Notes under the pieces: generated by a model
What the model was told of the DNA's origin: nothing
Seen by the model: the letters and a program-made list of their open reading frames with translations, nothing else
Databases searched by the model: none
Source of the DNA: Exophiala sp. HKRS030
Lineage: Eukaryota; Ascomycota; Eurotiomycetes; Chaetothyriales; Herpotrichiellaceae
DNA: 64,000 nucleotides
NCBI GenBank assembly: GCA_023897205.1
Contig: JAHWDD010000002.1
Span: 992,001 to 1,056,000 of the forward strand
Direction of reading: 5' to 3'
Program-made: the position numbers and the translations under genes
In this document: piece after piece, positions 1 through 9,285 of the stretch
Layout of the letters: every line of letters starts with the position of its first letter
Numbering within the stretch: the first letter of the stretch is position 1

Positions 1-378
1 GAAAATCCATTGTCAATGCAACAACCAGCAGTGTCGATTTCAGTCCCATAAACCGATGTCCAGTAACCCTTCAGGTGAACCTGAGGGGATCTCCTACGGC
101 TGTTAATTCGGATTTCGGCCTCGGTCATTGGCCTCCGATAGCGGCGAATTCTTTTTCCCGCATGACGTCGCCCTTATATCTCGTATTATTATTTCTCTTC
201 AAAGAACAATTGCAACTGCGGCCATTTGGTTAGAAGTAGTCCATACACTCACGAGATAATTCATTACTTTTTCTTGGACGATTCGACAGTATAGAAGCGT
301 CCTTCAATAACCACCTCTATACCACGATACTCTTTGCAAAAGATTAGACGAGCCACAACGCAAGCCAGCACCCCAACA
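1..378. other. Intergenic, upstream of JAC1
   Basis: No coding region is supported here. It should hold the JAC1 promoter and 5' leader. A small inverted repeat (TCAGGT-GA-ACCTGA, about positions 76-89) is visible, but it is too short to assign a role. Confidence 0.5.
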
Positions 379-1212
379 ATGTCAATCACGGCACCCACGC
401 GACAAACGTTGCGCCATCTTCGACGACTTTGTGTTTATTCCTCCCTCGTCGAGCCCGTCGGGGGCGCAACGCCACAAACTCACCATATACGCACTTCTTC
501 ATATACTCTCCCTCACCTTGTCTCTCACCCCTCTCGTCAACATACCAGAACCATCAGCGTGAGCTCCGGGAGACATCATGGATCACAACAGGCCACCGCC
601 ACTGCCAGCAGCGACAAACCCGACAGCACCACCACCACCACAGCCCCTCTACCCGACATTTCGACCTACTACACGCTCTTCCCAAACACGCTCTCCGCGG
701 GTCCTCCCCCAACGGGGCCATTCAATATCCCCTTGGCCCAACTGAAGCGTGAATTCTTACTCCTCCAATCTCAACACCACCCTGACAAATACACCTCCCA
801 GCCCACCGCGCATCAAAAGGCCATGGCCCTGTCCTCGCTGTTGAACAGCGCGTACAAAACACTGTCGGACCCGCTGCTACGTGCGCGGTATCTCTTGCAC
901 CATACCTATGGCATCGACATCACCTCGGAAGATAACAGCACCCACAGCGGTCTGACGGATCAGGAGACGCTCATGGAGGTCATGGAAGCACAAGAGGCGA
1001 TTGAGGAGGCCGAGACTCAAGAACAAGTCGATGCCCTGAAGGAGGAGAACCAAGCGAGGATAGATCAAACAATTAAGCTGCTAGGACAAGCTTTTGAACA
1101 TGAAGATGTCGAAGCAGCAAAGACAGAGTGTATTCGTTTGAACTACTGGCGGAGTCTACAACAAGGCTTGCACGAGTGGGAACCTGGAAAGGAAGTACGA
1201 CTGATACACTGA
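379..1212 (+). CDS. JAC1: Fe-S cluster biogenesis J-protein co-chaperone Jac1/HscB
   Basis: This protein of 277 aa is a mitochondrial J-domain co-chaperone. By family knowledge, Jac1/HscB brings the scaffold IscU to the Hsp70 Ssq1/HscA and stimulates its ATPase, so that the Fe-S cluster can be handed on. The residues HPD, which contact Hsp70, are at about 134-136 within a J-domain of about 100-180. A helical HSCB C-terminal domain follows (about 195-275), rich in Glu/Gln and ending in the typical LNYW segment. The first 100 residues are Ser/Thr/Arg/His-rich with few acids, as expected of a mitochondrial targeting region. The first ATG in frame (379) is used; the frame opens further upstream only through a non-ATG codon. 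The gene is intronless and converges on the next gene, with 182 bp between the stops. Confidence 0.9.
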   Translation: MSITAPTRQTLRHLRRLCVYSSLVEPVGGATPQTHHIRTSSYTLPHLVSHPSRQHTRTISVSSGRHHGSQQATATASSDKPDSTTTTTAPLPDISTYYTLFPNTLSAGPPPTGPFNIPLAQLKREFLLLQSQHHPDKYTSQPTAHQKAMALSSLLNSAYKTLSDPLLRARYLLHHTYGIDITSEDNSTHSGLTDQETLMEVMEAQEAIEEAETQEQVDALKEENQARIDQTIKLLGQAFEHEDVEAAKTECIRLNYWRSLQQGLHEWEPGKEVRLIH

Positions 1213-1394
1213 ATCAGTATTGTCTAATCTATCATGTATTTACCTTCACCCGTGTTTGTATACGATGACCTCTACCAGGACATGTCCATAATTTCTATCA
1301 GCTGTTTTCAATCCCTCATATCCGGGTCGGTCGGAGAGCAACGTGGACGTCTTTCCCCGCATGACGGTCTAATCATAAGTCTTACCCATGCACA

Positions 1395-2252
1395 TCATGC
1401 TCTATGGCTCTCAAGGGGTAGACTTGAACCTCTGGGCAACAACTCACGCCTGACGCTGCCCTCAAGCATGACACTGGAAGACTGTTTGATCTTGATCGCG
1501 TCTGGCATCAGCTTCCACTTCGAGTTTTCCACCACAACGCTCTTGGTCCCCCTTTTACTGCCTTTTGTCTCTTCGCCCGTCTTCTTTCTGCGGGACATGT
1601 GCTCGTCGCGCTCGATATTGAATTTGATTTCTTCCGCGAGGCAGAGAACCCATTTGTCCTTTTGACTTTGTGGCCACATCACACTGACAGAAAACACCTC
1701 TCGATCAGGATCTTCCAGCATTGGACTGTACCCTCGCTTGTTGTGGGACAGTACGAGGCGATCGAGCCCACAGAAGTTCTCCGTGTAGCCCCACGGTCGA
1801 AAGGCACCATTGTCTTGCATGAAAAAGTTGACTCCAAACTCTGTCCAGGTGTGTTCGTAATTGATGGCCGGCTCAAAACAGATGTCCGAGATGATGTTAC
1901 ACATCCAGCCAGGTACATGAAGGACGTTTTCCAGGCAGATTGTGTGGCTTTCTTTGCTCCCCGGGGCACGACGTATCTTGAGCTCCACCGAACCAATACC
2001 TTTGACCGGTACATGGCTTTGATCTGCGACTGTGAGGACGTATGACTTGAAAGGGATGTATGTCTTGAAGGCGGCACGGTCGACAGCTATGTGTACATTT
2101 GATGCCGTGGAAAATATCCAGTCATAGCATGACTTTTGCTTCGGTTTCTTGAAAGGAATGCCGTATGTGGTGGCTCGACGATCGGGGTAGTATGAGCTCG
2201 GCAGAATGTTGGAAGGTGGAAGGTCTCCACGAGGATCAAGTCTGAATGCCAT
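1395..2252 (-). CDS. Copia (TNT 1-94-like) protease-fold protein, probably a host gene
   Basis: This protein of 285 aa is open from an ATG at 2252. Residues of about 43-120 follow the pattern of the aspartic-protease region of Ty1/Copia Pol proteins: a Trp-Ile pair, then a short segment where the DSG active site should be, then V.AD...V.GIGSVEL and a C-LENVLHVPG-CNIIS end that closely matches the NVL-VPG-NLLS hallmark. The catalytic Asp-Ser-Gly triplet is absent: the equivalent stretch reads IFSTASN. No integrase, reverse transcriptase or RNase H lies nearby and no long terminal repeats are seen, so this is not a mobile element. The remaining 160 residues are unassigned and the C-terminus is Lys/Arg/Ser-rich. 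Single-domain proteins with this beta-barrel occur in fungi; the function is unknown. An alternative reading is an element remnant that happens to stay open. Confidence 0.65.
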   Translation of the reverse strand: MAFRLDPRGDLPPSNILPSSYYPDRRATTYGIPFKKPKQKSCYDWIFSTASNVHIAVDRAAFKTYIPFKSYVLTVADQSHVPVKGIGSVELKIRRAPGSKESHTICLENVLHVPGWMCNIISDICFEPAINYEHTWTEFGVNFFMQDNGAFRPWGYTENFCGLDRLVLSHNKRGYSPMLEDPDREVFSVSVMWPQSQKDKWVLCLAEEIKFNIERDEHMSRRKKTGEETKGSKRGTKSVVVENSKWKLMPDAIKIKQSSSVMLEGSVRRELLPRGSSLPLESHRA

Positions 2253-3864
2253 CTTGCACGAGACAGAATTGATGAGACCCGGTTCGAGATAAGTTAGTGA
2301 TATGATAGTGAGGTACTGAGAAATACACCAGAGGTAGTGGGATATTGTGACTTGGACGGGAACTTTGTGAAAGAGTGGACAGCGTAGCCAAAAATCAAAA
2401 GGTCTTCTGGGCCGAAGGACAAATAGAATTGTGATGTGAAGGGATTAGAGAGGAGGAAGAAGAAGAAGAAGAAGAAGACTTCTTGAACAGCAGATAGACA
2501 TGGCTTCCACCTCTTGCCTCTGCCCAAGAACAGCAAGAACAACTCATAAGGAGAAGGCACAGTCGAGGCAACGACGAAACTCGAGGCAGTTCCCACTTCT
2601 TCCTCTGTTGCTGGTCTGAGTGAGGACTTCCTGAACATGTATTCGACGGGTCGAATATTCCATCCTACTGAGCATCACACTATTGTAGTGCATTACTGAT
2701 TTTCATTTGTATGGGTAAGAACCTGAGTTACCTGTACTCGGGTTGTTTGGGGCAGGTGAACGTGGCTGATCTTCGGGAAGTAAATATTTAGTTGGGAAAC
2801 AAATGTTTATACACATCCCAACGTCGTTCTTTCAACATCCGATCTTTTTTCTTTTGACGATGAAGCTACGCAGATACTCTTCTACCGCGACCGTCCCACA
2901 GAGAATATGGCATCTATATCGCAAAAGTTCTCCCATGGCACCATACTATCTCCCATCGCAAGGTCCAAGACTTGGTCAGCCTTTTCACGTCGTGGGTACT
3001 AACAGATATCGATCTCCAGAATACCCAAGCTTTAACGAACCTCACACACATCATGGAGCCATGGAGTAAGAAGAAGTCAGTATATGCCTGTCTCAAAACA
3101 TCTCCGCGGTCAGCAGGTAGGATCCTATCCGTCCATAGAAAGGTCGTGAAAACTTCAGGCAGCCATGCCCGCTCGAAGCCTTGGGCTCCAACATCTACCC
3201 AAAGTTTTCTCCGTTTCTATCAAAGTATATGATCCGCACTCCTGAAAGGTCAAGAAAGTTATTCATCATGACCATCAAAGTCGCTTCTCGTCACGAGGAG
3301 GTTTCCTTGCCCCGGAGGAAAGCGAGAAGAAGAAGGCTATTCCAAGTTGTTCCATCAACTCAGAATGAGGTACCAGCATTTCAGTCCGATATTGTCTCTC
3401 TTGAGCACATCAAAATGGGTACTTGTCACTTGCTTGAGGCGCAATATTCTACGACTACCCGTTACTTTACTGACGAAGGCTCCCCACGGCTGTTTTAGTG
3501 TGCACATTTTTGACTTTTGATAAACGTGGTTTTCGATATCCTCACGAGGACCTGGAGGAGAAGACCATACCCTTAAAATTCCCATATATTCTGACTTGTC
3601 AGGTCGCTTTTTCTTCTTCTCGCAATCGTTACAGAGCAAGCGACCAGGCTTATCGTTTTCGAGAAATTTTCCCATTCTCTTAAAATCGCCTTTCCCTCTC
3701 CCTGTTGATCCTTTGTACTGTCGAACACGCTTTGCTGTCTGAGAACTACATCCTCAATAACAGCGACGTCCCCTTTCTTGTTGACTCATTGTCCAACCAA
3801 ATATTCCCTATCCTTCAATTCTCTCCTGCCAGACCCAACCACGACCGATCATACTTTTCCCACC
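2253..3864. other. Intergenic 1.6 kb with an AAG microsatellite
   Basis: The left part is the upstream region of the Copia-like gene and contains a purine-rich (AAG)n run at 2455-2480. Read on the minus strand this gives a poly-Phe stretch inside a short open frame, which I treat as non-coding. Between about 3140 and 3675 the minus strand has several open, protein-like stretches next to good splice signals, but no gene model holds together. The right part is the promoter of the acidic-protein gene. Confidence 0.4.
2455..2480. repeat. (AAG)n microsatellite
   Basis: About eight uninterrupted AAG/GAA units lie in the leader region upstream of the Copia-like gene. This is simple sequence with no further assignment. 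Confidence 0.8.
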
Positions 3865-4788
3865 ATGTCGTCCTCCCGCCTTATCGCCCGCCGAATAATT
3901 TCCACCTTGTCCCCCTCCAGCACATCCAACGACTCATCCGCAACGGACGTCAAGACAGACGACGACGTTGACGTGTTGGGCGGCAATCCATGGCCTGTCC
4001 CTCCTTATTCTCCTCCTCCTTCACCACCACCACCACCACCAGAGTCAGCCAGAAGTAGGAGATTCTCCTATGATCGACCTGGCAACGACGAGCAACGAGA
4101 TTTCAACGCCGATGAAACCATTGCTCAGGATGTCCGTCAGAGTGGACTGACGACTTTTTCAGAAGGTGACCCCCGGCCCGGCGGCGGCATCACACGCTCG
4201 AGCGCCGTACGGTATAAACGAGGCGCGCGGTCCAGGTTTCTCGGCGGCCCGCGACGTCTTCTCGTCGACAACGACCTGGTCCCGTTGCGACCCGGGTCGA
4301 TGCCGCCGCCACCTATTTTCAGGATTTCCGACGAAGCGTGCGCCCGTAACAGGGAGGTCATGGAGAGGGAAAATGACCTGATGATGTTGTGGAGGGATAC
4401 CCACGAGCCTGGACGATGGCAGTACCCCTATGGTGGAAGAATGGGGAATTTTGTTCTCGACGACGATGATGAAGATGATGGTGATGATGATGAAGATAAT
4501 GGCGAGACCTCGTATCATTCGTCAGCGGGCAGTACCATGGTCGAATCTTGGTTGTCCATCACGTTGGCTCCGTCCCGGTCGGAGAGTGAGGCTGACATGA
4601 CGAACGGTGACGGGCCTCGGTGGAGGGTCTTGCATCGTACCAACAGGGTCAGGTATAGAGATGGAGATGAGGAGGTCGTCGACTCCAGTTACGATGCAGA
4701 TGTCAGTTCACTGTCATCATCATCATCGTCAGAATCTGTATGGTCGAGGTCGCCGTTGTCGTCGGCGTCATCATCGTCGTCGGTATAA
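3865..4788 (+). CDS. Hypothetical acidic, low-complexity protein
   Basis: This protein of 307 aa starts at the first ATG in frame, in a good context (CACCATGT). I recognise no domain. In order it has a Ser/Arg-rich basic N-terminus that could be a targeting peptide, a poly-Pro run encoded by (ACC)n at about residues 52-62, an Arg/Gly-rich middle, and a segment with conserved-looking Arg/Trp residues around 175-195. An Asp/Glu block follows (GAT repeats near 4460-4500), and the C-terminus is almost only Ser (TCA/TCG repeats). The codon repeats suggest that much of the protein evolves by slippage and is disordered. It is likely real because it stays open for 924 nt with a proper start. Function cannot be given. 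Confidence 0.55.
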   Translation: MSSSRLIARRIISTLSPSSTSNDSSATDVKTDDDVDVLGGNPWPVPPYSPPPSPPPPPPESARSRRFSYDRPGNDEQRDFNADETIAQDVRQSGLTTFSEGDPRPGGGITRSSAVRYKRGARSRFLGGPRRLLVDNDLVPLRPGSMPPPPIFRISDEACARNREVMERENDLMMLWRDTHEPGRWQYPYGGRMGNFVLDDDDEDDGDDDEDNGETSYHSSAGSTMVESWLSITLAPSRSESEADMTNGDGPRWRVLHRTNRVRYRDGDEEVVDSSYDADVSSLSSSSSSESVWSRSPLSSASSSSSV

Positions 4789-5737
4789 TCTTGGTAGGGT
4801 GTGTGCGTGTAGGACGACAAACACACAAAAGTGGTCTTCTGAACTTGTTGGGTCTTTAGAAGAAGATAGATGTTGAAAGGTGGACACTGGCTTTTTTTTC
4901 TTTTCAAGGACATGATAACATTGTGACCTGAAGAAAGAAGAAAAAAAAGTACCTCACCATCGTCCTTGAGTAAAATTATACTCGCACATTCAGTCAGATG
5001 GGTTGTTATGGATGCCTATCCATGGCGATGGCTATACCAACGTTTGGATCCCCAAGGGCACAGTTGTACTCGGTACGGAGTACACATATACCCCAGGTAG
5101 CTACACTCCGTACAGGACCATGAGATTTCATCACCAAGTTGCCGTGGTTGGTCCTCCCGCTTTTTCCCTTTTGAATTCCAATTCCAATTCCAATTCCAAT
5201 ACAATCCTCACGAGTCATGATTTGATAAAGTACCGTAATGTATATAGATCAGGTACCTAGGTAGTAGAGACAGAATTCCACCACTCGGAAAGATCTCTTC
5301 TTTTTATTCTTAATTCCTTGCAAGGTCTTAGGTAGATGTCATTTATCATGTCCAAACATTGTCTTTCAACGAGCCCCAAGATGAATTTGTGTCTCAAGAA
5401 ACATCTTTTTGCCGAAATGACTGACTGCTTTTCTTCTTCTACTTCTGCTGAAAGTTCGTCTCTCGTCTTTCCACGGCTCCCTCATCCACCGACAATGACA
5501 CCAAACACAAAGCATAACGTCGTAAATAAAAAAGTGCAAGATTGCAAGATTCGCCTCATCTCCCGGACCACCCAGCCAACCTGCCTTTATATTCCTCCCT
5601 CTCACGGTGCTCGATGACACAAAAAGAGAGCAAAAGAAGACATCTAAAAGATTTTCAGAAGCACGTTTGTTTTTCCAACCAACCACACTTCCCCTGTTTC
5701 TTCTCATTCAGCCCATAAATACTCCGTATTGTTACAT
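4789..5737. other. Intergenic, converging 3' ends
   Basis: No gene is supported. The stretch holds the (AATTCC)n repeat, TACGGAGTA at 5074-5082, a related CACTCCGTA at 5104-5112, TACTCCGTA at 5720-5728, and one CCTAGGTA palindrome at 5256-5263. The short open frames on both strands look random. Confidence 0.5.
5174..5200. repeat. AATTCC tandem repeat, 4.5 copies
   Basis: Four perfect AATTCC units plus AAT are directly visible. The hexamer repeat sits in the spacer between two converging genes, and no function is inferred. Confidence 0.9.
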
Positions 5738-7239
5738 TCACATTTGCATATGCACGTCACTCTTCTCGTCGTCAATCAGCGGTAGGGTCTCACTCCTTAC
5801 ACTGTGCCCTCGGTCGGCTTGGCCACGGTCACGATCCATGTCCATCTTCTCATCGATGCTTCCGATCTGAGATGGTGCCGCGGCACTTGTCGGCCTACGA
5901 CCGAGCCTCTCACACCATCCCTCGGCGCTGACCAAGGTGTCGTTGACGACTCGACTGACTTGTGTCATCATGTCGAGTCCCTCTTCGGCGAGGACCATGA
6001 CTCGTCTTCCGCTCTTGGTAGCTTCGGACGTGTTTCCATTTGTACCGTTCGAGGAATCGCTGTCGGACATGTTGGCGAGGTTGAATCGCTGAGGCAAACT
6101 GATCAGATGTCTATGGACGAGGTCTCTTGCGTTCTGTGGAAGAGCACCGCCGGCGTAGTTGGACACGATTCCAACCACGTGCTTAAGTGTTTGAAGGACG
6201 TCAGCCTTCAAGGCTGCAATGCGCGCCAACAAGGCTGCTTGTCGCTGTTCCTCTGATGGTTGTGTGAGGCTCGCCACCGACATGGGCGACGCTTGTTCGT
6301 CGGAAGTGACTTCTTCGTCCCATCGTTCGAGCAGGTTCTTTAGATTCTGAATGGCCTCGCCCAGTCGACCGTTGGCCCAGCGGAGCCATCTCAGGCAGTA
6401 CCGCAAACTTCGGATCGACTCGTCACTCATGGCAATGCCGAGGCCACTGGTGGAAATGACGAGTTGTTGTCGCCAGTTCGCCGGCGACTGCTGACCGCGT
6501 GACTGCAACACGACTTGATTCTCGGAGTATGGAGGCGACCGATCGCCCGGGTTATAAGCAGGCAGAGTGTCGCTGTATGCCATCTCGGAACTTGACCGTT
6601 GAGTGCCGTCGGGAGCGATGTCTGTCCAACCCTTTTCCACGTCTGGTGTTTGGGGCGCGGCGGTTGAAGACCTGCTTCCCCGCTTCGGTTGTAGAGCCCA
6701 GCGCAGTCCGCCTTCGACGCCCGATATTCTGGCTACTGTCCCTGCGATTGGGAGACCAACATTCCTCTCGGTCCATTCGGCGCCTGGAATGTAGGATTGT
6801 GTGGTTTTATAGGCGGACAGCGAGCCATTGATCAGACTTCCTGCCAAGGGATATTGACTTGTGAAGAGGCGGAGAAGAGGTTCAGGCTGGTCGGAGCCAA
6901 AGGTCGTCTGAGTTTGTACAAGAGTGGGAGCAGGCTGAGAGTGGCCGGGTGAGTGGTACTCTGATGTCACATGTCAGTGAAAGGGTCGGGCTGCGGTACC
7001 AAAGACGGGGAATACATACTCTGATGCAGGCCGCTGAGAGTTTCAGCGGCCTCCATGTCTTCTGCAGACATGCCAGATAATACACTGGCCGCTCTCGTGG
7101 AGCGCTCTTCGGACCTCATCATGTCTATATCGATCGAGGTGGGTTTGTGGGTGTCGGTCGAGGAGCGTTTGGCGGACAGAGGAGGCGAGAAAGGAGGAGG
7201 AGGAAGGGCGTAGGGAGGATTCGGCGACTGTGAATCCAT
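5738..7239 (-). CDS. OPI1: Opi1-family repressor of phospholipid biosynthesis genes
   Basis: Two exons, 7239-7020 and 6960-5738, are joined over a 59-nt intron (donor GTATGT, acceptor CATCAG) to give about 480 aa. Opi1 in yeast is a repressor held at the ER by phosphatidic acid that enters the nucleus to shut down inositol/choline-responsive genes. What is seen is a Pro-rich start, then a short acidic helix with EAAETLSGL, as in the N-terminus of the family. The hallmark block comes next, with QPEPLLRLF, GSLSAYKTTQSY, AEWTERNVGLPIA and GVEGGLRWAL, roughly residues 98-165. A helical C-terminal half contains LRWLRWANGRL and ends acidic. I see no clear FFAT motif. The intron splits the conserved N-terminal helix from the core, so both open frames belong to one gene. 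Confidence 0.88.
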
Positions 7240-9285
7240 CCTGAGACGCTGGAAGAGCAGAGCTATCGGTTGGTATTGTTCAAATCGGTGAGGCAGTGAA
7301 TGGCAGGCTGTGACAGGCCATGGACAAAAGAAAGGGCCGAGGTCGGCTCTAACTATCGCATAGTGGGTGACAAGGCAGACATGAAATATGACAATATGAT
7401 CGCAAACTGTTGAAGAAAATGGTCGCTATGAGGCAAGGCAAAAATCACAGGAGATGATGTCGTGAGCTGGCAGAGAAGTGGTAGGAGAACGGGTGATGGA
7501 TGGTGGTAAGGGTAATAGACGAGGCGCAAATGGGAGGATCTGCGACTGCGGGAGGAGAATAATTGGAAGCCAGCAACAGTAATAATTACGAGGGTGCGAG
7601 TACGAGGAAGAAGTAGGGCGTACAATGCCTACTCCATACAATAGGCAATTGGCAGTGGAATTGGAGTACACGGAGTAATAGTTTGATGGAGTTCGGGAGC
7701 ACGAGCAAGGAAGAGAACAGACTGATCACATGCTTCGATCAGCTGCAAATCCGACTTTCCGATTGGCAACTTTGAAAGATTTAGTACCAGTACGGAGTAG
7801 GTCACCATGGCTTCGGTAGGTACTGATGAGAAAAGTCCCTTACAGTACGGAGTATAGTACATTGTTATCTGCCTAGGTAGTAGGTCCTTATCCTAGATTT
7901 CTACTGTACTGTACATGTGAAGATGCAATTGTTTCCACACAGTACTCCGTACTGTCTCCAACAAATCCCAGTCATACGGTACTGGAAACTTCCCTGAATC
8001 CCTGAATCCCTGTACGTGTACAAGTACAGTATCATCCGAACCTCGTCCCGTTCGAGTGGGTTACAACAGTGGATAGAGCACGAGCTCCCACTTTCATCTT
8101 TCACTCTTTTCTCCTCATCTCACACAATCATAACCTGTCACTACTGGATATTGGCCCCGTCTCGTTTAAACTCAAGCACCATACCCATACGAGTAGAGGA
8201 GTACTCCGGCCGGACAGAGGACGTTTTCGCTGTCTGCCGCCATGTGGCTACCGACCTTGGCCGAGCTATCCGCGTTTCTTCTGCCACGGGAGACATGTGC
8301 TTTTTAGCCAAGCACATCTAGTTCGTATTTTTGCATCTTTTCGTAATTCGGGAGCATGTGCTTGGACTAGGATTGACGAATGAATTCTTCACACTTTAGT
8401 CAGCGCATGCGGAACAAAGGCAGCTCTCCCCGAGGCTTTGATGATTCTCCTGTCGAGCTCCAAACAAGTGGCTTGACCCAGAGATTCGGGGTTAGAGGAA
8501 GAATGCATTCTCTGCCCATTCCATGCCTATTCAGTTTATATCCGAAATACAAGTGCTCCTCTCTGTTACATATACTCCGTACCTCCCTAGGTAATGGTAA
8601 ATACCGAGCCTAATGACTCGGATGTTATCGAAGACACTGGCACTGGCACTGGTACTGCGACGAAATGACCCGAAATGTTCACACCGACTCCTTAGCATAC
8701 TCGTTCTTTAGGCCTGAAGCCCCCTTGCCCAGAGTGTCCACAGATGCTCCATACCAGTACTCCGTAATACTACAAAGGTCGACGATTGTTATCCAAGTCG
8801 GATTGCTAGTTGGGAGCCCGTGATACTCGGTAGCGCTTATGGTTCTAAGAGGTCCAGGCTGGTAGCGCAATGTATGAACAGCACGCGATTGTTTACTTAG
8901 GTACGGAATATGAGTTACCAATTCATTGAGGCATACCCTCTTAAGTGCCTGGTGCATTCATTGCAAGGGAGAATGTTAGTCAACCTGAATGAAGTATCTT
9001 TCCAGAATAACATATATACAGTAGCAGATCCCCTAGCATACATCCCCTTACTCAAAATGTGCCCTGAAGACCTGGAGGCGGATCCCTCGGCGGGTGCGGA
9101 GTTCGGGCTCTTTGAAAGCGTGTCGGCCACTGTCTCGTAAGGCCGCGTTTTCAGTGTCTCAACATCGTCGGTCATCCTCACGTCGCCAACAATGCAGAAC
9201 ACGATGCTTGAAATTTTGTGCTAGGATGCTGGTTTCAGCACAAGGACCTTACCTGTAAACACTATGATTCGCAAGTGACACCACC
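7240..9285. other. Divergent intergenic region between OPI1 and SEC10
   Basis: At 2 kb this is one of the longest spacers. It holds no supported gene but five exact copies of TACTCCGTA/TACGGAGTA, plus ACGGAGTA at 7670-7677 and two CCTAGGTA palindromes (7872-7879, 8586-8593). It must contain the promoters of both flanking genes. No tRNA was recognised. Confidence 0.55.
7791..8766. repeat. Cluster of five TACTCCGTA/TACGGAGTA 9-mers
   Basis: Exact copies lie at 7791-7799, 7846-7854, 7943-7951, 8573-8581 and 8758-8766. The copy at 7943 sits in a perfect inverted repeat with 7-bp arms (ACAGTAC-TCC-GTACTGT, 7939-7955). Other exact copies are at 5074, 5720, 11927, 42884, 48661, 48749 and 58686. They occur in both orientations, and each lies in an intergenic interval. 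Confidence 0.75.

Noticed and set aside
2294..2638. Minus-strand frame with a poly-Phe run
   Set aside because: It comes from the AAG microsatellite in a leader region; no domain and no support as a gene.
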